Below are positions 8,037 to 15,555 of a stretch of 64,000 nt of DNA, piece after piece; the first letter of the stretch is position 1, and the number at the start of each line of letters is the position of its first letter. The stretch comes from Rhodococcus pseudokoreensis (GTDB lineage Bacteria; Actinomycetota; Actinomycetes; Mycobacteriales; Mycobacteriaceae). The stretch is from NCBI RefSeq assembly GCF_017068395.1, contig NZ_CP070617.1:1-64000 (forward strand), in the 5' to 3' direction. The position numbers were made by a program, and so were the translations under genes. The notes under the pieces were generated by a model. It was not told where the DNA came from, did no database searches, and was given only the letters and a program-made list of their open reading frames with translations.

Positions 8037-8293
8037 CAGGCACCTGCGGCCCCTGATCGTTCTTTTTGCCCTGCTGGCAAGGGAGGTTCGGATCGGCGGT
8101 ATCAGGACGGGGTGCAACCCCTGGGCCGGAGAAGTTTTCGCGGGGAGCCTGCGAGTCGCGGAAACTTGTTCGGAGCCGCCAGGCCGGCGCTCGCGCCGCC
8201 AGGGGTTGTTCCCCGGCCGCCGTCGATCAGGATCGCCAAGGCCAGCAGGTCAAAAGAACGATTGCTCTTCAACAGAGCGGAGCGCAGCGGAGC
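8037..8293. repeat. 257-bp structured repeat, copy A
   Basis: This block matches 58828-59084 at roughly 85-90 % by eye. It is one large nested palindrome. The outer arms (CGTTCTTTTTG with CAAAAGAACG, and CCTGCTGGC with GCCAGCAGG) join 8056-8078 to 8241-8262; middle arms pair GGGGTGCAACCCCTGG with CCAGGGGTTGTTCCCC; the innermost arms AAGTTTTCGCG / CGCGGAAACTT enclose a loop GGGAGCCTGCGAGT. It sits between a minus-strand gene (start 8015) and the 3' end of the four-unit RHH gene. It could be a structured leader RNA or a small non-autonomous mobile element. Confidence 0.75.
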
Positions 8294-8398
8294 ATCCTCT
8301 CGGAGGACACCGCAGGTGGCCTGGTAACCGCCGGAGGCGGGTACCTCGGGATCGGAACTCGCCCCGTTGAATTGGCCAGCGGCTTGCTGGCCGTTTAA

Positions 8399-9229
8399 TC
8401 AGTCGTGCAGGGTGTGGCGTCGCGCCTGGCGGCGACCGTGCCTGGCCATGAGGTGCTTCCGGTTCTTCTCGCTGCGGAAGATCTCGCGGTTCACGGCCTG
8501 CTCGATCAATCCGGGCTCGTCGAGCACACGCTTCGCGGCGAGGCGCATCAACTCGGCGCGATCGGAGCCGACCCGTGCTGCCAGCGCGTCGAGTCTGTCG
8601 CGTAGCGGGGGGTCGAAGTGCACATTCGCCCTGGCTGGATAGATTTCGGGCCGGAGGTCGCGCAGTGGGGCGATGGTCTCCAGGTCCGTGGTGAGGTCAC
8701 CGGGCTCGTCGAGGAGGCGCCGTAGGGCGACTCGGAGCAGTGCGGTGTTGAGCTTGTCCCCGTATCGGCCGGCGAGTCTCCAGATTTGCTGCTTGCTGGA
8801 AGGGTTGACCATGACGTCGACCCAGTCGGACAGTCCGGTGCGATCGGCCTCGCGGAGCATCGGGTGCTTGTAGCGACCGGGGGTTTCGAGGAATCGGTGC
8901 AGCGCGATCCGCATGAGCGCGCTGACCGTGGTGTCGTGCTCGGCGGCCAGCGCCGAGAACTTCTGCGCGGTATCCGGTTCCAGCTTTATCTTGAGCATGA
9001 CCAGCGGGATCGCCCGCAGCGCTTCCGAGAGTCGACGCTGTTCGGCGAGGCCGTTGCCGACGGCTTTGGGTTGGGTGACAAGTCGCCGGCAGGCAACACG
9101 GATAAGCGCCCCGAAACGGCGCGGCCCGATTCCCTCGGCCATGTCCTCTAGCCTGCGTTTGGTCTCGGGGTCGAAGCGAAGCGCGATGGGATCGCCCACG
9201 GGAATCCGACCTGGCCTCGTCTCCGTCAT
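8399..9229 (-). CDS. Protein of four tandem ribbon-helix-helix-like units
   Basis: The 276-residue protein consists of four similar units at about residues 15-51, 79-114, 137-175 and 202-238. Each has a short beta strand (IALRFDPE, LKIKLEPD, DVMVNPSS, NVHFDPPL) followed by two helices of the form LxxLA...LMRLAxxRxLxEP. That is the layout of an RHH/CopG DNA-binding half-domain, normally a dimer of single units. Four copies in one chain could bind an extended operator. The start at 9229 (MTETRPG) is chosen for AGAAG upstream; 9259 is an alternative. It heads the minus-strand operon down to the ParB-like gene. Confidence 0.8.
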   Translation of the reverse strand: MTETRPGRIPVGDPIALRFDPETKRRLEDMAEGIGPRRFGALIRVACRRLVTQPKAVGNGLAEQRRLSEALRAIPLVMLKIKLEPDTAQKFSALAAEHDTTVSALMRIALHRFLETPGRYKHPMLREADRTGLSDWVDVMVNPSSKQQIWRLAGRYGDKLNTALLRVALRRLLDEPGDLTTDLETIAPLRDLRPEIYPARANVHFDPPLRDRLDALAARVGSDRAELMRLAAKRVLDEPGLIEQAVNREIFRSEKNRKHLMARHGRRQARRHTLHD

Positions 9230-9400
9230 TCCTCGATCTTCTCGTCCGCCTGTGCGCATGGTTGTGCCCCGGCATCGGGGGGTGGGGTGACGCCGGGGCA
9301 CAGGGGGGATGTTCAGAAGCAAAATGGGGGGGGATGCTCCAAGAACGACCCGAGTCTACGGCTCGCCCCCGACAGGCGATCACGTGGCCACGAATCGCAG

Positions 9401-9598
9401 TCAGACGGATTTGGGAGGAGTGAACCAGCGGTCTGCTTGTGGTTGCGCCCCATCACAGGGCGGGGTTCGCACTGTCTGCCCGCAAGTCCGGCAGTAGTGA
9501 GAACGATGCCCGCTCATGCCGGTTGCTACGGCGGCATCACAGCCGCAGACCTCCCAGCCGACAAGGCAATTTCCGCCGACCAACAGATGTTGGGGCAT
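9401..9598 (-). CDS. Small putative zinc-binding protein
   Basis: A 65-residue ORF starting MPQHLLVGGNCLVG. WEVCGCDAA, GHRSHYCRTCGQTV and PPC give several Cys and His residues in zinc-ribbon-like spacing (CGC and CRTC pairs). GGAGG stands about 11 bases before the ATG. Similar small zinc-ribbon proteins are common on actinobacterial mobile elements, but no family is recognised here. It is convergent with nothing and stands alone. Confidence 0.55.
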   Translation of the reverse strand: MPQHLLVGGNCLVGWEVCGCDAAVATGMSGHRSHYCRTCGQTVRTPPCDGAQPQADRWFTPPKSV

Positions 9599-9767
9599 CG
9601 AACCGGAGCCTCCTCGACGAACTTCACCACCCCATTCTATTCGCACACGCGTTCGACTCGAGGTACTGTGGGCAGTGCCCCGGTTCGGAGGGAAGCCGAC
9701 CGGGGCATATACTCTTCACCACCGTTGACCTGCGTTTTCGGTGGTTTAGGCACGGAGGAATTTGCTC

Positions 9768-9929
9768 GTGAATGTTGGCGATCGCGTAATGCTTCATCCG
9801 GAAGGTGTTTCGGTCTTCAGCATTCTCGACATCGAAGATGATCACGCTCGCATCGAGTCAATCATCGACTCCCCAGGGAAATATGCGTTCAGCGTGGCGG
9901 TGAAGTTTCTCGTCCCGGCGAAGTCCTGA
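9768..9929 (+). CDS. Small hypothetical protein, 53 residues
   Basis: GTG-started ORF reading MNVGDRVMLHPEGVSVFSI and ending KFLVPAKS. It looks like a small beta-barrel (KOW/SH3-like: GDRVMLHPEG...VSVFSILDIEDD), with alternating hydrophobic strands. GGAGG lies nine bases before the GTG. The composition is less GC-rich than its neighbours. A 9-bp perfect inverted repeat follows directly after the stop and may end the transcript. The family is not recognised; the coding call rests on ribosome site and residue pattern. Confidence 0.65.
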   Translation: MNVGDRVMLHPEGVSVFSILDIEDDHARIESIIDSPGKYAFSVAVKFLVPAKS

Positions 9930-9935
9930 TCGTCT

Positions 9936-9963
9936 CTGTCAGAGGGACGATCTACTCTGACAG
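9936..9963. terminator. Inverted repeat after the 53-residue gene
   Basis: CTGTCAGAG (9936-9944) and CTCTGACAG (9955-9963) form a perfect 9-bp stem with a 10-base loop, seven bases after the stop at 9929. No T-tract follows, so a terminator or an operator are both possible. The remaining bases to 10226 hold no gene that I can support. Confidence 0.45.
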
Positions 9964-10226
9964 CCGCGACGAGCAACAGGTCGCCACTCACTGCCCAGAC
10001 CGGTGATCTGATCACGGTCCTGATCTGCGGTGTTCCGCGGATTGGCAGGTGCGTGGCGGCCTGTTTCTCTGTGCGATCTGCGGGTGAACCCGCGCCGTCA
10101 CTCGGCCTGCACCTAAAGGGCCCACTCATTGGGTAGCTGTACCGATCCGCCTCCGGCAGGCGATACACAGCGCAGGAGGGGGTTGCTTCCATTCAGCTGA
10201 GCCCGTTTCCGACCAAGGAGTTCGCC

Positions 10227-10319
10227 ATGTTGGACCTGGGATTTTTCTCTTCCTTCCCTCAGTTCACCGACGCCTGGGTGGCAATAAGCATGTGGCGGCA
10301 GTCGCTTCCATTCACGTAA
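10227..10319 (+). CDS. Tiny aromatic-rich ORF (30 residues)
   Basis: ATG at 10227 is preceded by AAGGAG at a spacing of six, the best ribosome site for its size in the window. The product, MLDLGFFSSFPQFTDAWVAI plus ten residues, is hydrophobic and aromatic. Two similar tiny ORFs follow immediately on the same strand. It may be a membrane-active or leader peptide. No family is recognised. Confidence 0.5.
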   Translation: MLDLGFFSSFPQFTDAWVAISMWRQSLPFT

Positions 10320-10336
10320 CCCCGGAGGTGATGACG

Positions 10337-10432
10337 GTGATTCCCGTTACGGGTTGGGCGACAGCTGGATGGTGTGGACACCTTGGCTGGTGCCCATCGT
10401 TCTCTGGTGGAACTCCTGGCAAAGGTGAATAA
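10337..10432 (+). CDS. Tiny ORF, frame uncertain (31 residues)
   Basis: GGAGG at 10324 stands eight bases before the GTG at 10337, which opens a 31-codon frame with three Trp and two Cys. An overlapping frame (ATG at 10369 or TTG at 10354, stop 10426-10428) encodes MVWTPWLVPIVLWWNSWQR, which resembles the flanking tiny Trp-rich peptides more closely. Which frame is used cannot be decided by reading. Confidence 0.35.
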   Translation: MIPVTGWATAGWCGHLGWCPSFSGGTPGKGE

Positions 10433-10435
10433 GTA

Positions 10436-10522
10436 ATGGACTGGAACTACTTCATCCACCCGGACATCTATCAGTGGATCTACTGGCTGGACAGCATGGG
10501 TCTGTTGTGGTGGTTGCCGTGA
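10436..10522 (+). CDS. Tiny Trp-rich ORF (28 residues)
   Basis: ATG at 10436 follows AAAGGTG at about eight bases. The product starts MDWNYFIHPDIYQWIYWLDS and ends LLWWLP: five Trp and four Tyr/Phe in 28 residues, very unlike random GC-rich translation. It probably inserts at a membrane surface. It is the last of three tiny ORFs in a row and is convergent with the membrane protein gene whose stop is at 10523. Confidence 0.5.
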   Translation: MDWNYFIHPDIYQWIYWLDSMGLLWWLP

Positions 10523-10789
10523 TCATCCGTCGGCGCTAACCCTCTCGCGAGGGTTCTTCGAGGGAACGGTGACTGCGACCAGGGCGCCGGTTGCAACGAT
10601 CGCGATAACGACGGCCAGCAGCAAGGGGAGCGAGACCTCGGACGCGGTCACCGCCCCGACAGCCGCGGCCGCGAAGGCGAGCACGGCGAGCACCCAGAGT
10701 GCGCGGGCCGCCACCGCCTGATGCTTGAAAAGGGCTGCCGAGCCGCCGACGACCAGCAGGGCGCCGAGCCAGAGGGTCCAGGTGGTCAT
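10523..10789 (-). CDS. Small three-helix membrane protein
   Basis: MTTWTLWLGALLVVGGSAAL begins an 88-residue protein with three hydrophobic segments (about residues 2-20, 27-47 and 50-78) and a short polar tail. It is predicted to be an integral inner-membrane protein. The much longer open frame upstream on this strand is the shadow of the plus-strand ligase gene; GAAGGAC about 13 bases before this ATG is the only ribosome site. The family is not recognised. Confidence 0.7.
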   Translation of the reverse strand: MTTWTLWLGALLVVGGSAALFKHQAVAARALWVLAVLAFAAAAVGAVTASEVSLPLLLAVVIAIVATGALVAVTVPSKNPRERVSADG

Positions 10790-10951
10790 GGGGTGGCGCG
10801 GGTCCTTCCGACGTTCGGCGATTCTCATGGGACAGGGCGTCATACCGGCCGTGGTCGAGCAGGCCGGCGGGTGGAGATGAACGAGCCGCATTCTTGAGCT
10901 CCGGAACCGCAAAGGTCGCCCGAGCTGCGCAAATGGGCGCACAATCGGCCC

Positions 10952-11938
10952 ATGCGGCTGATCGCGCCGATGTTGGCCACCCCGGGTGAACCACCGGAGC
11001 AAATGGACGGTGCCTGGGCCGCGGAAATGAAGTACGACGGCTGCCGCCTCTTGGTTGCGGTCGGCGGCGATGAGCCACCGGTGTTGTGGACCCGCAACCT
11101 CAACGTCGTCACCTCCTCGTACCCGGAGGTGGCCGAGGCGTTGACCGAGGCATTCGGCGGCCGCGGCCGCATCGTGCTCGACGGCGAGGTCGTGGCCCTC
11201 GTCCAGGGGCGGAAGCCGTCGTTCGCGCGGTTGCAGAAGCGGATGAACACCCTGCGCCCGTCCACCACCGTGCGGCGGCAGGTGCCGGTGACATACCTTC
11301 CGTTCGACGTCCTCCGGCTCAACGGTGGAAATCTGATGCCGGCCCCGTACCTGGAGCGCCGCACCGCTCTCACCGACCTCGGCCACGAGTTGCACGGCGC
11401 CGGCCTGCCCATTCAGGTCCTCCCTCACTGGGTGGGCGTGGAGAGCACTGTCATTCTGGACGCCGCTCAAAATGCGTCGATGGAAGGTGCAATTTTCAAA
11501 AAAGTGTCCTCGACGTACCAGCCCGGCAAGCGCGCCCGGTCGTGGCGGAAGGTGTTGTTGCGCACCAGAAGCTCTGCCCTGGTGATCGGCTGGATCCCTG
11601 GAGGCGGTGTACAGCGCAACATGGTCGGTTCTCTCGTCCTCGGCGCCTACGATGACCAGGGCGTTATTCGCTACGTGGGCAATGTCGGAACCGGATTTTC
11701 GATGGCCGTGCGCCGCCAGCTGAAGGAGAAGCTGGCCACCCTCGAACGCCGCACCAGCCCACTCGGTACCGATGCCGCGGCCGCGGAGGAGCACGGGATC
11801 GTGCGCTGGGTCGAACCGGTGATCGTCGTGGACGTCGCATACCACGGGTCCAGCAATTCGGGCGGGCTGAGGCATCCCAGCTTCAAAGGGCAGCGAGGAG
11901 ACCTCGATCCGGGCTCGATCACCCGGGATTCGCTGTGA
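10952..11938 (+). CDS. ATP-dependent DNA ligase
   Basis: The 328-residue protein matches the minimal ATP-dependent ligases of actinobacteria. Motif I is EMKYDGCRLL with the adenylated lysine K27; motif III/IIIa YLPFDVLRLNG; motif IV SMEGAIFKK; motif V WRKVLLRT, followed by an OB-fold domain (GYVGNVGTGF-like YVGNVGTGFS). It seals nicks with 5'-phosphate and 3'-OH ends. There is no polymerase or nuclease domain as in full LigD. It may serve plasmid repair or transfer. A hairpin follows the stop. It stands alone on the plus strand. Confidence 0.93.
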   Translation: MRLIAPMLATPGEPPEQMDGAWAAEMKYDGCRLLVAVGGDEPPVLWTRNLNVVTSSYPEVAEALTEAFGGRGRIVLDGEVVALVQGRKPSFARLQKRMNTLRPSTTVRRQVPVTYLPFDVLRLNGGNLMPAPYLERRTALTDLGHELHGAGLPIQVLPHWVGVESTVILDAAQNASMEGAIFKKVSSTYQPGKRARSWRKVLLRTRSSALVIGWIPGGGVQRNMVGSLVLGAYDDQGVIRYVGNVGTGFSMAVRRQLKEKLATLERRTSPLGTDAAAAEEHGIVRWVEPVIVVDVAYHGSSNSGGLRHPSFKGQRGDLDPGSITRDSL

Positions 11939-11965
11939 CGGAACAGCATCCGTAGTCAAAGGAAA

Positions 11966-11995
11966 GCCGCCGACACCTTCCCCGGCGTCAGCGGC
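11966..11995 (+). terminator. Hairpin after the ligase gene
   Basis: GCCGCCGAC pairs with GTCAGCGGC (one G-T pair) around a 12-base loop, 27 bases after the ligase stop. There is no T-run; the call rests on position and stem. Confidence 0.45.
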
Positions 11996-12125
11996 CTCCT
12001 CATCCCCTACGTCGAGAACTCTACGCACTGTAGGTCTTACCCGGCTCGGGGGTGACAGTGACGCCATATCGCCTCTCGGCAAGTGGTCGCTCGCAGCGAC
12101 TTTTCTGGTGTGGTACCCGGGGGGT

Positions 12126-12398
12126 ATGAGCGCCACCGTCAGCCTCTTCAACAGCGGCGGAGCGGGTGGTATTCCGACGCGCCGGCCAACTCCCACGGGC
12201 GACCGTTCAGCGATTGATGACGCCGTTCAGGTCACCGTTGAGCACCTGGAGCTGCACTTCGATGGCGGCACGGAGGGGGTCATGCGGGCTGATTGCGGTC
12301 GTCCGGCCGCGTCACGGTGCCGCCCTTTCCCAGCCACATCATCTGGATTACGAGCAGTCCGCGGGTGTGAAGGCACAAACCCCCGAAAGGCAACGTGA
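12126..12398 (+). CDS. Doubtful hypothetical protein
   Basis: An ORF of 90 residues starting MSATVSLFNSGG, with GGGGGG directly before the ATG. The middle (DDAVQVTVEHLELHFDGG) looks plausible as protein, but the C-terminal third is low-complexity and nothing is recognised. If it is not a gene, 11996-12410 holds no gene that I can see. Confidence 0.3.
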   Translation: MSATVSLFNSGGAGGIPTRRPTPTGDRSAIDDAVQVTVEHLELHFDGGTEGVMRADCGRPAASRCRPFPATSSGLRAVRGCEGTNPRKAT

Positions 12399-12410
12399 CC
12401 AGGGGATGAG

Positions 12411-13586
12411 CTAGGTAGCGGCGCCGCGGCCGCCGGGTTGCCGCCGTAGTTCCTCGATCGTCTGCTCGGCGGCGCGCAGCGCGGTGGTCAGGGCATCTGC
12501 GCGTTCGGAGGCTGATTGCCGGACCTCGGCCAGTTGTGCGGCATGATCGGCGCGCGCTTGTTCGCGGTCCGTGCGGGCCTCGGTGCGCAGGTCAGCGAGT
12601 TCGCTACGAAGACGGTCCACGTCCTCGCGAGCTTCCTGCACGGACGTGTGCGCTGCCGCGGTCTGCGTTTCGGCGCGGGTCTGTGCGAGCTGAGCTTCGG
12701 CGGCCGCCTCGTGCGCAGCGTCAACCTGTTGGGCAGCTGCGGCTTTCACCTCCGCGATCTCGGTGGCGGTACGGCCGCGGATCTCCTCGATCGTCGCCCG
12801 TGCCTCATCCTGGGCCTCGCCGATCCGGCGCGACGCATCGGTCTCTGCGGCCGCAATCTTCTCCGCCGCATCGGCCTGGATCCGCTCGAGTTCCGCGCGC
12901 GCCTCGGCGGCCTCCTCCTGAGCCTCGCCGATCCGGCGCGACGCATCGGTCTCCGCGGCCGCAATCTTCTCCGCCGCATCGGCCTGGATGCGCTCGAGTT
13001 CCGCGCGGGCCTCGGCGGCCTCGGTCTGGATCCGCGCCAGCTCCACGTATGCGTCCTCCGCGGCCGCGTCGGCTTCCTCACGTGCCTGCTGGTATTCGCT
13101 CGCACGGGCCTCGGCCTCCCGGCGGCGACGTTCCTCGTCGCCCCGCAGCCGGTCGGCTTCAGCCACTTTCGCGAGCGCCTCTGCGTGGGCCTGGTCGACC
13201 TCGGCCGCGGCCGCCTCGACATCGGTCACCGAGGTGACCGTCTCGGTCACGGCCTCGAGGAAAACGCGAAGTTCCGAGAGACGGCGGGGCAGCTCCTCGA
13301 GCTGAACACCAAGGGTGGCCCGTGCCATCGACACCGGCGCGGTCACTCCATCCTCATCTCCTGTGGCCGCCGGTGGCGGGGTCTGTCCCGCACCGACGGT
13401 CGCGAGGCGTCGACGCTCCTTCCACGCGTTGCCCTTGTTGTGCACCGGGCCACCGGGATCGGCCTGTCCGCAGTACTTCGACGGCCGTCCAGTCTTCGGA
13501 TCGTCAAGGCTGGGCCGGCTGCACCCACCGGGGAACTCGCACATCCCTCGGCGCTCGCCGGGGGTCGCGGTGTCGTCGGTCGTCAT
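12411..13586 (-). CDS. KfrA-like coiled-coil protein with N-terminal Cys motif
   Basis: The 391-residue protein starts with a possible zinc-binding segment (CEFPGGCSRPS ... SKYCGQADPGGPVH), then an unbroken Ala/Glu/Arg coiled coil from about residue 110 to the end. A 36-residue block (starting AAEARAELERIQADA) is present twice in tandem. Proteins of this shape on actinobacterial and other plasmids act as DNA-binding, filament-forming stabilisation or nucleoid-like factors (KfrA type). The start at 13586 is followed upstream by the hexamer TAAAGT at seven bases, so the mRNA may be leaderless. A nested palindrome at 13635-13676 is a likely autoregulatory operator. Confidence 0.75.
   Translation of the reverse strand: MTTDDTATPGERRGMCEFPGGCSRPSLDDPKTGRPSKYCGQADPGGPVHNKGNAWKERRRLATVGAGQTPPPAATGDEDGVTAPVSMARATLGVQLEELPRRLSELRVFLEAVTETVTSVTDVEAAAAEVDQAHAEALAKVAEADRLRGDEERRRREAEARASEYQQAREEADAAAEDAYVELARIQTEAAEARAELERIQADAAEKIAAAETDASRRIGEAQEEAAEARAELERIQADAAEKIAAAETDASRRIGEAQDEARATIEEIRGRTATEIAEVKAAAAQQVDAAHEAAAEAQLAQTRAETQTAAAHTSVQEAREDVDRLRSELADLRTEARTDREQARADHAAQLAEVRQSASERADALTTALRAAEQTIEELRRQPGGRGAAT
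12814..13029 (-). repeat. 108-bp tandem duplication inside the coiled-coil gene
   Basis: Two nearly identical 108-bp units begin at 12814 and 12922 and differ at only a few bases. They encode the 36-residue coiled-coil repeat, so the period keeps the heptad-based register roughly intact. This looks like a recent in-frame duplication. Confidence 0.8.
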
Positions 13587-13634
13587 GGTCCCGACTTTAC
13601 AGGTTTCGTCTCTTTCGTGTCTATAGTTCAGTTT

Positions 13635-13676
13635 AGTTACGTTTCGTTATCAGATACGAAACTAAGAGACGTAACT
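13635..13676. promoter_or_regulatory. Nested palindromic operator upstream of the coiled-coil gene
   Basis: Outer arms AGTTACG (13635-13641) and CGTAACT (13670-13676) enclose inner arms GTTTCGT (13641-13647) and ACGAAAC (13656-13662). Two more TTTCGT sites lie at 13605-13617. The position, 50-90 bases before the start at 13586, fits an operator bound by the KfrA-like protein itself. Confidence 0.6.
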
Positions 13677-14139
13677 CCTCTTGGCGGGACGACGCGCTGC
13701 CGCTGTCGGTTCTCGTGTCGGTTCCGGGCCGTATGTGGCGGGGATTCCCAGCGAATGTGGCGGCGTGGTGGCGGTGCGGCTGTTGTATCTGGCGGGGGGG
13801 TCTCTCGCCTGGGTGGCGCATGATGCCTCCCCGTACATCACCCACACCATCCGCCGCTTCGGAGACTGGGGCGCTTGACCTGGCCCACCGGACCCAGCAC
13901 CCGGTGACCCGGCTCGCACCTCTGCTGGGCGTGCCCGGCGGGACTTGCGCCGCCGGGTTCATTCACCCGGCGCCATTATCGGCGCGGTGCCCTGTCCCCC
14001 GATCGGGGGACAACGCATTCATCACCGAGTGGGTCCGGTCAGCGGACAGACGTGCGCGGCCGCGGGGGGCCATAGTTATCTCACACCGGAAAACAACTGG
14101 ACCCAAACCCAAACATCCACTCCGACAGGAAGGTTCCCT
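13677..14139. other. Gene-free region
   Basis: Several open frames cross this stretch on both strands, but none has a ribosome site and a credible protein together. It carries the divergent promoters of the coiled-coil gene and of the exported peptide gene at 14140. I see no further structure. Confidence 0.4.
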
Positions 14140-14316
14140 GTGGTAACCACCACAAACGCCAACAGCACCGACGGCGACGAGACCGTAACCAGGAGCATCC
14201 GCCGACGCCGCTTCGTCCACTACGCAGCGGTGCCCATCGCAGGCCTCGCCGCCGTCGGTATCGCTTTCGGCGCAACGGGCATCGCCAGCGCCGGCACCTT
14301 GCCAGCACTGGACTGA
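14140..14316 (+). CDS. Small exported or membrane-anchored peptide
   Basis: GTG-started ORF of 58 residues with AGGAAGG six bases upstream. A basic segment (RSIRRRRFVHY) is followed by the hydrophobic stretch AAVPIAGLAAVGIAFGATGI and then ASAGTLPALD, a possible signal-peptidase site close to the end. If cleaved, fewer than ten residues would be exported; otherwise it is a tiny single-pass membrane protein. Its leader, CCGACAGGAAGG, matches the leaders of two transfer genes (36212 and 38255), which suggests common ancestry or regulation. The family is not recognised. Confidence 0.65.
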   Translation: MVTTTNANSTDGDETVTRSIRRRRFVHYAAVPIAGLAAVGIAFGATGIASAGTLPALD

Positions 14317-14363
14317 CGATCATCGGTGTCGATGCCTTCGCCGACACGTCTTCCCTCTGACTT

Positions 14364-14408
14364 TGCGGGAAATCCGCAGATCGGTCAGGTGTGGCGACCT
14401 GTTTCCCT
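14364..14408 (+). terminator. Double hairpin after the small exported peptide gene
   Basis: TGCGGgaaatCCGCA (14364-14378) and CAGGTgtggcgACCTG (14386-14401) are followed by TTTCCCT. About 40 bases here resemble 10028-10066 (CCGCGGATTGGCAGGTGCGT region), so a related hairpin exists near the tiny Trp-rich ORFs. Confidence 0.5.
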
Positions 14409-14437
14409 GTCCGCATCCACTACCGGGCGCCCGAAGA

Positions 14438-15445
14438 TCAGACGGTCGCGTCGGCGAGTTGCGGCTGGTCGTACTGTCCGCGTTCGGCGCTGAGGTCCGG
14501 CAGCGGCGGGACAGTGAATCCTGCTTTCTCTGCGAGGGCTTCGAACTTCTTGTATTTCCGCCAGGCGGTGGACGTGTGGCATGGGGGGTCCAGCTTGCTG
14601 GCGATCTCCTCGAATGTGAGGTCGGGGTCGGCAAGCTTCATGCGGGCGGTGTTCTTGACCTGGTCCTCGACGTCTGCGGAGTCGATGAATGCTTGGAGTT
14701 CGTCGCGCAGGCGGGCGGCGGGGTCTTCGTCGGCTGGACCGTCGCCGGATCCGCCGGCCCGCGCGGCGGGATAGACATCAAAGGTGGTCCGCTCTTGGTA
14801 CTCCGGCTCGGCACTGAGCTGCTCGCTGGCACGGTCCTTGGCGTCTTCGCGTGGCGGGGTGGCCTGGTCGTGCGCGGAGAGTTCGTGTTCGCGGTAGTCG
14901 AAGAATTGGGCTTGATCGATGGCGGCGGCCTCTGAGGCTTTGTATTCGTTGTAGGCGGTACCGATCGCTTTGATGAGGAGTCCGAGGCCGTGGGTGCAAA
15001 CCAGGATGATGGCTGGCGCGATGATGGCGGAGCAGGCCGCCACGACGGGGTGGTTGGGTGTGACACCGATGTCGATACCGGCTGCAATTTTGCGTTGCGC
15101 CTCTTCGACGGCCATGTAGGCGTGGGAGGCGTTCATGGAGACGCTGAGGATGACGACCACGGTCGCGACGATGACGAAGAAGTTTCTGCCCTTGGCGTTT
15201 CCGGTGATCTTGTTGAGTGCAACGGCGGAAACGGTGCAGAGGGCGATTGCGCTGTCGATGATGACCGGGAGCATCCAGGCCCGGTCCTCGCGCATGAGGT
15301 TCCGTCGACCGAAATCACTGAGCGCGTCGAATGAGGTGATGAAGCTGAGGGTGGTGATGCCGATGGCGGCGAGGGTTGCGAATATCAGTACGACGATGAG
15401 GAAGTAGAACTGGATCTTTGCAGCTCTGAGGCTAAAGTCCGTCAT
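14438..15445 (-). CDS. DUF2637 (SpdA-like) membrane protein with C-terminal HTH
   Basis: The 335-residue protein has four hydrophobic segments in its first 165 residues (FYFLIVVLIFATLAAIGITT, MLPVIIDSAIALCTVSAVAL, FFVIVATVVVILSVSMNA, ACSAIIAPAIILVCTHGLG), the pattern of DUF2637 proteins found on actinobacterial conjugative elements, where they are linked to plasmid spread. A charged linker leads to a C-terminal helical part (LRDELQAFIDS ... FEEIASKLDPPCHTSTAWR) that reads as an HTH. AAGGAC precedes the ATG. It is the last gene of the minus-strand maintenance region. Confidence 0.8.
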   Translation of the reverse strand: MTDFSLRAAKIQFYFLIVVLIFATLAAIGITTLSFITSFDALSDFGRRNLMREDRAWMLPVIIDSAIALCTVSAVALNKITGNAKGRNFFVIVATVVVILSVSMNASHAYMAVEEAQRKIAAGIDIGVTPNHPVVAACSAIIAPAIILVCTHGLGLLIKAIGTAYNEYKASEAAAIDQAQFFDYREHELSAHDQATPPREDAKDRASEQLSAEPEYQERTTFDVYPAARAGGSGDGPADEDPAARLRDELQAFIDSADVEDQVKNTARMKLADPDLTFEEIASKLDPPCHTSTAWRKYKKFEALAEKAGFTVPPLPDLSAERGQYDQPQLADATV

Positions 15446-15555
15446 GATCGGGTGTTGTCCTTCCTGAGGTGACCCGGTCTGTGGAGCCCTGCCGGCGTGT
15501 GCGCGCTGGTGGGGCTTCCGTTACGTGAGGCGGGCGCGGGAGGGCGCGGGGTGCG

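Noticed and set aside
9842..10192. 116-codon minus-strand frame opposite the 53-residue gene
   Set aside because: No ribosome site; composition changes along the frame, and the plus-strand ORF at 9768 has both ribosome site and a sensible protein.
10790..12196. Long N-terminal extension of the minus-strand frame ending at 10523
   Set aside because: It is the mirror of the ATP-dependent ligase gene; only the last 88 codons encode a credible membrane protein.
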